Shown here piece by piece: positions 1-5,735 of a DNA stretch of 8,207 nt. The notes beneath the pieces were generated by a model, which worked only from the letters and a program-made list of their open reading frames with translations, did not search any database and was not told the DNA's origin. The stretch spans positions 1-8,207 of the forward strand of contig JANZYY010000213.1 in NCBI GenBank assembly GCA_026419705.1, written 5' to 3'. Origin of the DNA: Fischerella sp. GTDB lineage: Bacteria; Cyanobacteriota; Cyanobacteriia; Cyanobacteriales; Nostocaceae. Position numbers and translations under genes: made by a program. Position 1 is the stretch's first letter; every line of letters begins with the position of its first letter.

Positions 1-304
1 GCCCAAAGGAACGCTTCAGGTAGTAGTAGGTTCCTCCCACATCGGGGTATGTTGTTGCTAACTCTGCATAGCACAACGCTCCCACAAAAGACGCCACGCC
101 ACCAGCCAGCCAGAACAGCAATACCGCAGCCTCACTGCCTGAATTTGCAGCCACGAGTGCCGGAGTTTGAAAAATACCCGCCCCAATCACAATACCGACG
201 ATCAGTGCGACTGCATCAAAAAAAGCTAAAGATGGCTTTGGCGCTGCAACTTCAGTAATTGCTGCCGGCGCTTGGGCGCTGCTGTAATGTTTTTTTCTAT
301 TCAC
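1..304 (-). CDS. APC-superfamily amino acid permease, N-terminal part (cut by window edge)
   Basis: Inner-membrane transporter of the amino acid-polyamine-organocation superfamily, expected to take up or exchange amino acids by a secondary mechanism; substrate not predictable from this piece. About 101 residues are present. After a polar N-terminus (1-30), helix 1 (about 31-50) carries the family signature VGIVIGAGIF with the unwound GAG at 41-43, then QTP. Helix 2 spans about 60-79 and is followed by the conserved loop AELATTYPDVGGTYYYLKRSFG-type pattern at 80-101. The start is GTG at 304: the nearby ATG is followed at once by TGA in its own frame, and GAGGA sits 6 nt before the GTG. The C-terminal part, with perhaps ten more helices in a full-length member, lies left of the window. 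The family call is firm; the substrate is unknown. Confidence 0.88.
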   Translation of the reverse strand, partial: MNRKKHYSSAQAPAAITEVAAPKPSLAFFDAVALIVGIVIGAGIFQTPALVAANSGSEAAVLLFWLAGGVASFVGALCYAELATTYPDVGGTYYYLKRSFG

Positions 305-310
305 ATCAAT

Positions 311-315
311 TCCTC
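311..315 (-). promoter_or_regulatory. Shine-Dalgarno GAGGA deciding a GTG start
   Basis: On the minus strand GAGGA ends 6 nt before GTG at 304. The only adjacent ATG (307) reads straight into TGA, so this site supports the GTG start for the permease. Confidence 0.6.
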
Positions 316-343
316 GTTAGCTTACCAGTTCTGACCGAAGAGA

Positions 344-357
344 GGCAGAAGGCAGAA
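344..357. repeat. Two tandem GGCAGAA heptamers (STRR-like)
   Basis: GGCAGAA occurs twice head to tail. Heptameric short tandemly repeated repetitive sequences are known in heterocystous cyanobacteria; two copies is the minimum, so this may be a remnant or chance. It lies in the presumed permease leader. Confidence 0.4.
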
Positions 358-561
358 GTTAAATAAATATTTATACTAAGTTATTCAATCCATACATTCT
401 GCCAGGAAGGTTCCAAAAAAAAGCGAATTCATTCGTGGATAGAATAAAATCAAGAATTTGCGCCCATTAATTGTATTGCAAGTCACAATTATTTTCAGCA
501 TAAACCCTTAAATTCATCAGTGCCTTGCCTACGAGCGCAATCACTGCTTCTCATTTCAACA

Positions 562-960
562 TTACTTCTTAGGTTTGGGTTTGGAGCGAGGGGAACCACC
601 TGCCCAAGGTGGAGGACCTTCAGCTGGGCGAATTTCAATTACAGAATTATCGGCACGAGTGATAGAAAAAGCATCAAATTCCCCACCTTTACCCAACTCA
701 CCTCTGACGGTAATCTGTTCCCCTGGTTGAAGATTGATTTCACGCCACCAACGCGGACCTGCGTCGACAATCAGTTGTCCAGTACCATCGTCCAGAATGA
801 AATTATTTCCGACAATATTTGTAACTCGTCCTGATACAGCTATGCCGTTAGAGCGCTGTTGTAAATCGCGAATTGCGGTTTGGGCTTGCGCAAGGCTTGG
901 AATTGTCATTACAGAAATTGTTGTAGCCAAAGTCAAGCTGAAGAATATTCTTTTGCTCAT
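562..960 (-). CDS. Exported OB-fold protein (YgiW/YdeI/NirD-like stress-type BOF family)
   Basis: Small exported protein of 132 residues; molecular role unknown. Residues 1-26 form a standard signal peptide (MSKR, hydrophobic stretch, SLAQA before Q27), so the mature protein is periplasmic or envelope-bound. Residues about 38-111 show a five-strand OB-fold pattern: GIAVSGRVTNI, NNFILDDGTGQLIVDAG, then LQPGEQITVRGEL and FDAFSITRADNSVIEI. The DDGTGQLIVD turn is typical of bacterial OB-fold (BOF) proteins such as YgiW. The tail 112-132 is Pro/Gly/Lys-rich (PPPWAGG, KPKPKK) and probably disordered and basic. An upstream in-frame start at 1029 would add 23 residues before the signal peptide, so the ATG at 960 is preferred; GAAGG lies 9 nt before it. 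The gene is 95 bp downstream of the dehydrogenase gene on the same strand and may be co-transcribed. Ligand unknown. Confidence 0.8.
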   Translation of the reverse strand: MSKRIFFSLTLATTISVMTIPSLAQAQTAIRDLQQRSNGIAVSGRVTNIVGNNFILDDGTGQLIVDAGPRWWREINLQPGEQITVRGELGKGGEFDAFSITRADNSVIEIRPAEGPPPWAGGSPRSKPKPKK

Positions 961-962
961 CA

Positions 963-970
963 GCGATCGC
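963..970. repeat. HIP1 octamer GCGATCGC in a translation start region
   Basis: Perfect HIP1 palindrome, the highly iterated cyanobacterial element, lying 2 nt before the OB-fold start codon and sharing one base with its Shine-Dalgarno GAAGG (970-974). Confidence 0.8.
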
Positions 971-974
971 CTTC

Positions 975-1041
975 GAACTCTGCTTTCTTTAAGTGTGAAA
1001 ACAAAATGTGATGTGAAAGTGACAATCACCTGAACTCTGCT
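975..1041 (-). promoter_or_regulatory. Leader of the OB-fold gene with direct repeats
   Basis: The decamer GAACTCTGCT occurs at 975-984 and 1032-1041, 57 bp apart. Between them TGTGAAA occurs at 994-1000 and 1012-1018 (18 bp apart), plus TGTGA at 1007-1011. The block 1004-1026 matches a second site at 3592-3614 at 19 of 23 positions. Spaced direct repeats in front of a start could be a response-regulator site, but no known cyanobacterial box (NtcA, Pho, LexA) was recognised. Confidence 0.35.
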
Positions 1042-1055
1042 CGAAACCTGAATTT

Positions 1056-2279
1056 TTACCGCGTGATGCGTAATATTTTATCCCGCTGTGATGGGCAATC
1101 CCCGCGTCCGTCGCAGTTACTAGTTGTCACGTACAATTCGCCGTCTGGACCCATTATCGCCTCCCTGAGCCGCCCATACTTACCCTGCAAGTACACCTCA
1201 TGTTGCCGAACTTGCCGAGGAGATTGGGGATCGAAGACAACACGCTGCAAGTGTTCGGAACGGAGGGTGGCAATAATTAAGCTGCCTTTCCACTCAGGAA
1301 TGGCATTTCCCGTATAAATTGTTGCTCCACCCGGAGGCACGGCTTGACGCCAGACAATAGACGGCGTGACGAGTCCTTGTTTTGATTCGCAGCGGTAAAT
1401 GACGGGCCAGCCAAGGTTATCGCCCGCTTGAGCAACACTGACTTTATCATGACCACTTCTATTTAACTCCCCACTCGGCCCATGGTCAGTGACCAAGAGT
1501 GTAGATGTATCATGCCAATCAAATCCCTGAGTATTGCGAATGCCTGTAATATACACTGGGTTGCCTGGAAATGGATTATCTGGCGGTACTTGTCCATCTG
1601 GCGTGACGCGCAGAATTTTACCAGCCAGGGATTTAACATCTTGGGAGATTTGTGGGTTCCGTGCATCACCGGTACCGATGTAAAGCATTCCATCAGGACC
1701 AAAACGAATGCGACCGCCATTATGATACAAGGCTACTGGAATATTATCGACAATTACCCGATCTGACGAGGCACTCTGTCCGTCTGACGATAAACGCCAG
1801 CGTTCCACAACATTGACCGGTGACCCATTTCTATCAGCAGTGTAGTACAAGTAGAAAAAGCGATTATTGGCGAAGTCCGGATGTGCTGCAATACCCAGTA
1901 AACCACCTTCCCCACTATCTGTAACTTTGACTGTAGCTACAGGTTTTTGCACGAGTTTGCCATCCCGCACAAGTCGCACTCGCCCCGGTCGTTCAGTAAC
2001 GAGCATATTTCCATTTGGTAAAAACGCAATTCCCCAAGGTACCTCAAGACCTGTTACTACCTCTTCCACTTGTACGTTTACCTGTCCTTGAGATCCAAAG
2101 CCTTCTTTAACTAACGTACACGCCTGATTGTTAGAATTCTGTTGCTCAGATTGTGCAGATATTGTTGTGTTTTGATTGTTAGGAGTTGCTGATTCAGATG
2201 TTGGCACAGTGCAAGATGCAAGCCCTAATAAAACTATGCTTCCAACTAATTTACGATTAAAAATACTTGTAATTTTCAT
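1056..2279 (-). CDS. PQQ-dependent sugar (glucose/sorbosone) dehydrogenase family lipoprotein
   Basis: 407 residues. The family is a six-bladed beta-propeller oxidising sugars or related alcohols/aldehydes, usually with pyrroloquinoline quinone (PQQ) and calcium; the substrate here is unknown. Residues 1-23 are a lipoprotein signal with lipobox LASC (lipidated Cys23), then a Gln/Asn/Ser-rich tether to about 52. Propeller motifs follow: LEVPWGIAFLPNGNMLVTER (78-97), GEGGLLGIAAHPDF (123-136), YHNGGRIRFGPDGMLYIGTGDA (185-206) with His186 at the position of the catalytic base, SLAGKILRVTPDG (217-229), YITGIRNTQGFDW (243-255), GDNLGWP (296-302) and a closing blade at 380-407. The length is complete. 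A TTG at 2294 would add five residues; the ATG at 2279, with weak GGAAA upstream, is preferred because it gives the compact lipoprotein signal. No PQQ synthesis gene is in the window. The family is firm; true PQQ use is inferred. Confidence 0.9.
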   Translation of the reverse strand: MKITSIFNRKLVGSIVLLGLASCTVPTSESATPNNQNTTISAQSEQQNSNNQACTLVKEGFGSQGQVNVQVEEVVTGLEVPWGIAFLPNGNMLVTERPGRVRLVRDGKLVQKPVATVKVTDSGEGGLLGIAAHPDFANNRFFYLYYTADRNGSPVNVVERWRLSSDGQSASSDRVIVDNIPVALYHNGGRIRFGPDGMLYIGTGDARNPQISQDVKSLAGKILRVTPDGQVPPDNPFPGNPVYITGIRNTQGFDWHDTSTLLVTDHGPSGELNRSGHDKVSVAQAGDNLGWPVIYRCESKQGLVTPSIVWRQAVPPGGATIYTGNAIPEWKGSLIIATLRSEHLQRVVFDPQSPRQVRQHEVYLQGKYGRLREAIMGPDGELYVTTSNCDGRGDCPSQRDKILRITR

Positions 2280-2316
2280 GATTTTTATTTCCAATTAGTG
2301 TTACTTTCTGAGCAGT

Positions 2317-2322
2317 TTTATA
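2317..2322 (-). promoter_or_regulatory. Possible -10 box for the dehydrogenase gene
   Basis: TATAAA on the minus strand, about 38 nt before the ATG at 2279. No good -35 box lies 16-18 nt upstream, so this is a weak candidate. Confidence 0.2.
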
Positions 2323-2593
2323 AATTGATTTGAGCGAACAGATATTAATTAAGTAGAATATAAGTTGTTTTTGGAGCGAAAAGTTTGTGTGGCATATTTA
2401 CGTGAATAATTTATTCTTCATTACCAATAACTCTTAGTGTCTTGGTAACTTAGTAGTTCATTCTTATTCATACCTCGTTCAGGCAACCCCAAAAAATTTA
2501 TTTCTGTTGTTATTTCACAATAAATCTGACGAAGAAGACAAGACAGAGAAATGATATGAATCCAAATCTGGTGACCTATGACTCCAAACTCAT

Positions 2594-2650
2594 GATTACT
2601 GCCAATGAAAATTTTGAATTTTTTTACACACACTTAGTTTGGCAGTAATC
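2594..2650. repeat. 12-bp perfect inverted repeat, 33-nt loop
   Basis: GATTACTGCCAA (2594-2605) pairs perfectly with TTGGCAGTAATC (2639-2650). It begins 19 bp past the stop codon of the barrel gene (2669), the right place for a 3' end structure, but no T-tract follows the stem on the minus strand. It could be a processing or stability hairpin, or the ends of a tiny remnant element. Confidence 0.5.
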
Positions 2651-2668
2651 GCAAGAGATTTTGAATTC

Positions 2669-3415
2669 TTAGAAGTTATAACCAACGCCCAGTAGCACGC
2701 CGATATTTGTGTCATCAAGAAAACTGACGTTTAAACCAGCGTTCGCTGTCAGCCGGTCTGCGATTGGCACATCTACGCCACCAGAAACTAGAAAGCCAAC
2801 GTTGCTATCATCTGCTGTTGAAATCGAAACTCCAGCCCCTAGGTAAGGTGCAGCACTAATTTGGGTTTCTCCTGTTTGCGTAATCGACTCAATCGGAAAG
2901 TCCAGCGTTACCGGAATCAGAAAAACTGCATCCTCACTGATTAAAGCTGCGGGACGCACAGATAAATTATTCGTCAAACCAAGTTTGCTGATAACTGCGA
3001 AAGAACCTTCACTTAATGTTGTTTCGCCTGTTATACCTATATTTCCACCTACACCAATGTAGCTAGGGCCACCACGCGTGGCTCTACCAGGTTGTAATGC
3101 TGGTGCTGGTGCTGGTGTTTGGACTGGTTCTTCCGCGGGTACTGGGGTTTGTATTGGTGGCTGGTTTTGTTCTGGCGTTAGGGTTGGTGGTTGCGTGGGT
3201 TGTGGTGTTAGTGTCGGCGCTGGTGTGAGCGGGTCCTGCTGTTGGGTTGGTAATGGTGTTTGTTGAGCAAAGATTGAAGTTTGAGAGGAGTTTTGCAAAT
3301 CAGCAGCTTGATTGCTAATGTTCTTTTCTTGAGCTTGTGCTGAGAATCCGCTCAAACCAACAATTGCAGATGCGATACCTAGTAAAGAGAAAGTTCGTAA
3401 AAGACGAGAATTCAT
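2669..3415 (-). CDS. Outer-membrane beta-barrel protein with Pro/Thr/Gln-rich linker
   Basis: 248 residues. Residues 1-28 form a clear signal peptide (MNSRLLR, hydrophobic core, SAQA before Q29). Residues 51-110 are a low-complexity linker built from TP, PT and QP units (LTPAPTLTPQPTQPP and similar), likely extended and possibly periplasm- or wall-spanning. Residues 118-248 alternate polar and apolar residues in strands broken by Gly/Asn/Asp turns (YIGVGGNIGI, APYLGAGVSIS, VGFLVSGGVDVPI, LTANAGLNVSFL, IGVLLGVGYNF). The last residue is Phe after an aromatic, the usual C-terminal insertion signal of outer-membrane proteins. About 130 barrel residues would fit a small eight-stranded barrel. The start is supported by AGGAG 5 nt upstream. 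Function is unknown; structural adhesin, channel or surface anchor are all possible. Confidence 0.78.
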   Translation of the reverse strand: MNSRLLRTFSLLGIASAIVGLSGFSAQAQEKNISNQAADLQNSSQTSIFAQQTPLPTQQQDPLTPAPTLTPQPTQPPTLTPEQNQPPIQTPVPAEEPVQTPAPAPALQPGRATRGGPSYIGVGGNIGITGETTLSEGSFAVISKLGLTNNLSVRPAALISEDAVFLIPVTLDFPIESITQTGETQISAAPYLGAGVSISTADDSNVGFLVSGGVDVPIADRLTANAGLNVSFLDDTNIGVLLGVGYNF

Positions 3416-3420
3416 GACTA

Positions 3421-3425
3421 CTCCT
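3421..3425 (-). promoter_or_regulatory. Shine-Dalgarno AGGAG of the barrel gene
   Basis: AGGAG on the minus strand, 5 nt before the ATG at 3415; a strong site that fixes the start. Confidence 0.65.
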
Positions 3426-3591
3426 GAGCAATAATCTGGTCAAAACAATGAAGTCAAAAATTGAAATTACATACAATTTTGAGAAAGTTTGATCTATCAG
3501 TAACTACTCTCAAGTTTGATTTAATCAACTTACTTTGGCTCTAAGGAGTGGAGCAGTACTGATTAATCACCGTATTTATAACATCAGCAAT

Positions 3592-3614
3592 AAATGTGAC
3601 TGAAAAGTGACAAT
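3592..3614 (-). promoter_or_regulatory. 23-nt element shared with the OB-fold gene leader
   Basis: Begins AAATGTGA, ends AAAGTGACAAT, with four differing bases between; the site at 1004-1026 has the same two blocks at the same spacing, 19 of 23 bases identical. Both sites lie upstream of minus-strand genes for exported proteins, about 45 nt (OB-fold) and 180 nt (barrel) from the start codons. A shared regulator site is inferred, not shown. Confidence 0.3.
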
Positions 3615-3863
3615 ATTTTGTTGTTGACCGCCTCGGTACCAGTATTTGATAAATTAATTCGCTGGTATTATGCCAATTGATAGAGATTGAATCTAGCTTT
3701 ATATGACCCAAGAGAGCGATCTAAAGCTTTTATTCATGCAGCCACCCTCGACCAATCTATTTTCAATGAGTTTTTTTGACTGAATTCTGAATATATTTGA
3801 AACTAGAAATTATTTAGCTCCAGTTAAACTCAGTACCTCATATTACCGAGTGTTCCAGTAACA

Positions 3864-3871
3864 GCGATCGC
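3864..3871. repeat. HIP1 octamer
   Basis: GCGATCGC in the spacer upstream of the FAD-Rieske gene; further perfect copies lie inside coding sequence at 4547-4554, 5295-5302 and 6724-6731. Five per 8.2 kb is far above chance and typical of cyanobacterial chromosomes. Confidence 0.8.
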
Positions 3872-3914
3872 GATTCCAAATAATTCGTGAGATTCTCTGT
3901 TTATTATTTTGTTG

Positions 3915-3943
3915 TTGCTCTTGGTATCGATGGCGGTTATATA
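3915..3943 (+). promoter_or_regulatory. Candidate promoter for the FAD-Rieske gene
   Basis: TTGCTC (3915-3920), a 17-nt spacer, then TATATA (3938-3943). Would give a leader of about 100 nt to the ATG at 4052. The -35 matches only half of the consensus. Confidence 0.25.
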
Positions 3944-4051
3944 CCTTATGACAGAGAATTTTAGTGTTTAGCTGTTCAACTCTTGATGGATGATTTTGCC
4001 GAAAATTCAGAAGTATAAAAATAATAGTCGCACAGGTGTCTCATAAATATC

Positions 4052-5572
4052 ATGTCTCAACTTCCTGGGAAGGCAATTTCTTATTGGATTGCTTCAACTC
4101 CTCATGCATCAAATTTTCCATCTCTCAAAAATGACATATCAGTTGATGTTGCAATTGTGGGAGGAGGTATAGCAGGAATTACAGCTGCTATGCTGCTCAA
4201 ACGTGCAGGTAAAACTGTTGCAGTAATTGATGTTCAACAAATTGCAACAGGTGTCAGCGGGCATACAACAGCAAAAGTAACTTCACTGCATCAGCTAATT
4301 TATGCTGAATTAATGAAAGAAATTGGTGAAATCAAAACGCAGATTTATGCAGATTCTAATCAAGCTGCTGTCGAAAGGGTAGCGAAATTTGTAGAAGAAG
4401 AAAAGATTGACTGTGATTTTAGCCGTAGAAGTGCTTATACTTTTGCAGAAACAGCAGAAAATTTAGATGCTGTGAAAGCAGAAGTAGAAGCAGCAGTGCA
4501 GTTAAAATTGCCAGCTTCGTTTGTTACGGAAACTTCTTTGCCATTTGCGATCGCTGGGGCTGTGAAATTTGACAATCAAGCTCAGTTTCATGCTCGTAAG
4601 TATTTATTGTATCTGGCTAAATTAATTGATGGTAATGGCAGTTACGTATTTGAAAATACACGTGTAGAGAAGATCGAAGAAGGAACTCCCTGTCAGGTAG
4701 TCACAGCAGCAGCAACTGTCAGAGCACGAGATGTAATTGTTGCTACTAATATACCCATCCTGGATCAAGGACTATTTTTTGCTAAGAATTATCCCAAGCG
4801 TTCGTATATTATTGCTGCTCGCATCGATCCAGTCAGAGCACCAGAGGGGATGTATATTGGTGCTGGCAGCGATTACTACTCAATTCGGACAACTCCCACC
4901 TCAGACGGCGGATTGCTGTTATTAGTAGGTGGTAGTGGACACAAAGTTGGTACTATTACCAACACTGAGGAACGTTACCAAAAGTTAGAAGCTTATGCTC
5001 GTTCCCGCTTTAGAGTGGAGCAGTTTGAGTACCGCTGGTCTACTCAGGATATGGTTTCATTTGATCGCCTACCTTATATTGGCAAGCTTACTCCCTTTAA
5101 TAAGCATGTTTACGTAGCAACTGGATTTAGCCTTTGGGGTATGAGCAAAGGTACGTTAGCGGGTATGTTACTTTCAGATTTGATTTTGGGAGTAGATAAT
5201 CCTTGGCTGAAACTTTACGATTCTACTCGTGCAACCCCGTTTTTAACTACTGAGTCTCTGAAGAATAACCTAGAGGTAGGATTTCATTGGCTGGGCGATC
5301 GCCTCAAAGGATTAAAGAATTCTTCTTTAACTAATGTGGCACCGGGTGAAGCTAAGCTACTTACTATTAGTGGTAATAAGGTAGCTGCCTACCGTGACGA
5401 ACAAGGACAACTGCATGCAATCTCAGCAACATGTACCCATCTCGGCTGTATTATTAATTGGAACAGCGCCGAGAAAAGCTGGGATTGTCCCTGTCATGGG
5501 GGGCGTTTTAGCTATAGTGGCAAAGTATTGCATGGTCCACCAGTGAAAGACCTCGAACCCTACAAAAGCTAA
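4052..5572 (+). CDS. FAD-dependent oxidoreductase fused to a C-terminal Rieske [2Fe-2S] domain
   Basis: 506 residues, soluble. The DAO-type flavin domain (about 30-400) starts with the dinucleotide motif VDVAIVGGGIAGITAAMLL (31-49), an acidic strand end at Asp60, and the flavin-contacting GVSGHTTAK (67-75); its C-terminal part holds DRLPYIGKL (338-346) and VYVATGFSLWGMSKGT (353-368). A linker leads to the Rieske domain (about 428-506): C461-T-H463-L-G-C466 and C479-P-C481-H482 give the two Cys and two His cluster ligands plus the C466/C481 pair that can form the stabilising disulfide; GPPVKDLEPY closes the fold. Length and order match the known DAO-Rieske family (Bacillus YhfW type), so this is a complete member. 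It probably oxidises an amine or amino acid and passes electrons through the cluster; substrate and acceptor are unknown. AGG lies 15 nt before the ATG, a weak ribosome site. Alone on its strand. Confidence 0.9.
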   Translation: MSQLPGKAISYWIASTPHASNFPSLKNDISVDVAIVGGGIAGITAAMLLKRAGKTVAVIDVQQIATGVSGHTTAKVTSLHQLIYAELMKEIGEIKTQIYADSNQAAVERVAKFVEEEKIDCDFSRRSAYTFAETAENLDAVKAEVEAAVQLKLPASFVTETSLPFAIAGAVKFDNQAQFHARKYLLYLAKLIDGNGSYVFENTRVEKIEEGTPCQVVTAAATVRARDVIVATNIPILDQGLFFAKNYPKRSYIIAARIDPVRAPEGMYIGAGSDYYSIRTTPTSDGGLLLLVGGSGHKVGTITNTEERYQKLEAYARSRFRVEQFEYRWSTQDMVSFDRLPYIGKLTPFNKHVYVATGFSLWGMSKGTLAGMLLSDLILGVDNPWLKLYDSTRATPFLTTESLKNNLEVGFHWLGDRLKGLKNSSLTNVAPGEAKLLTISGNKVAAYRDEQGQLHAISATCTHLGCIINWNSAEKSWDCPCHGGRFSYSGKVLHGPPVKDLEPYKS

Positions 5573-5607
5573 AATATAGATTCAGTCAGAAATGGCGTTT
5601 ATGGGTG

Positions 5608-5725
5608 AGACAAGGGAGAGTTCTTGAGGGTGGGAGACACACCAGATGCGGAGAAATGATCAAAAAATTCCCCGCGTCTGTTTGTCCCCGCCTTACCGCA
5701 TCACCCCAACTCCTCCTTCCCTTGT
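5608..5725. repeat. Large imperfect palindrome between convergent genes, possible bidirectional terminator
   Basis: The core pairs AGATGCGGAGAA (5644-5655) with TTCCCCGCGTCT (5668-5679), 10 of 12 positions, around a 12-nt loop starting with TGATCA. Further out, GGGAGACAC-like bases (5632-5640) face TTTGTCCCC (5681-5689), and ACAAGGGA (5610-5617) pairs with TCCCTTGT (5718-5725). GATGCGG (5645-5651) can also pair with CCGCATC (5696-5702). The left arm is purine-rich and the right arm pyrimidine-rich. It separates the stop codons of the FAD-Rieske gene (5572) and the minus-strand gene (5736), the place for a two-way terminator. It resembles intergenic repeat material common in filamentous cyanobacteria. 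Confidence 0.5.
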
Positions 5726-5735
5726 TCCCTTCTTC

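Larger units (their letters stand above)
305..561. other. Intergenic spacer upstream of the permease gene
   Basis: This spacer holds the permease leader and the 3' flank of the OB-fold gene. It contains two tandem copies of the heptamer GGCAGAA (344-357), a 12-bp perfect AT palindrome ATAAATATTTAT (363-374), and a small weak hairpin CGAATTCATTCG (426-437) that on the minus strand is followed by eight T. The last might end the OB-fold transcript, but the stem is only 4-5 bp. No gene was found here. Confidence 0.5.
2280..2668. other. AT-rich spacer between the dehydrogenase and barrel genes
   Basis: Holds the dehydrogenase promoter region (right-to-left) and the 3' flank of the barrel gene. 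Two inverted repeats are present: TTACCAA (2421-2427) with TTGGTAA (2442-2448) around a 14-nt loop, and the longer pair at 2594-2650. A 70-codon open frame at 2421-2633 on the minus strand has no ribosome site and no recognisable domain, and I do not consider it a gene. Confidence 0.55.
3416..4051. other. 636-bp spacer between the divergent barrel and FAD-Rieske genes
   Basis: Must contain promoters for both genes. Toward the barrel gene lie a direct repeat AAGTTTGAT (3485-3493 and 3512-3520, 27 bp apart), the second copy being part of the imperfect palindrome AAGTTTGATTTAATCAACTT (3512-3530), and the 23-nt shared element at 3592-3614. Toward the FAD-Rieske gene lie a HIP1 octamer (3864-3871) and a candidate promoter (3915-3943). 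A short open stretch at 3684-3783 reads protein-like but has no start context. No full gene was found. Confidence 0.55.

Noticed and set aside
961..1029. Longer N-terminus for the OB-fold protein starting at 1029
   Set aside because: It would put 23 residues before a well-formed signal peptide and would translate across the repeat-containing leader.
2421..2633. 70-codon open frame on the minus strand
   Set aside because: No ribosome site, AT-rich spacer composition, no recognisable domain, and it overlaps an inverted repeat.
3078..3266. Gly/Val/Cys-rich open frame on the plus strand
   Set aside because: It is the antisense of the Pro/Thr/Gln linker of the barrel gene; the low-complexity coding produces the open frame.
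3703..3783. 26-codon ATG frame in the long spacer
   Set aside because: No Shine-Dalgarno site and too short to support as a gene; kept only as a weak remnant idea in another frame.
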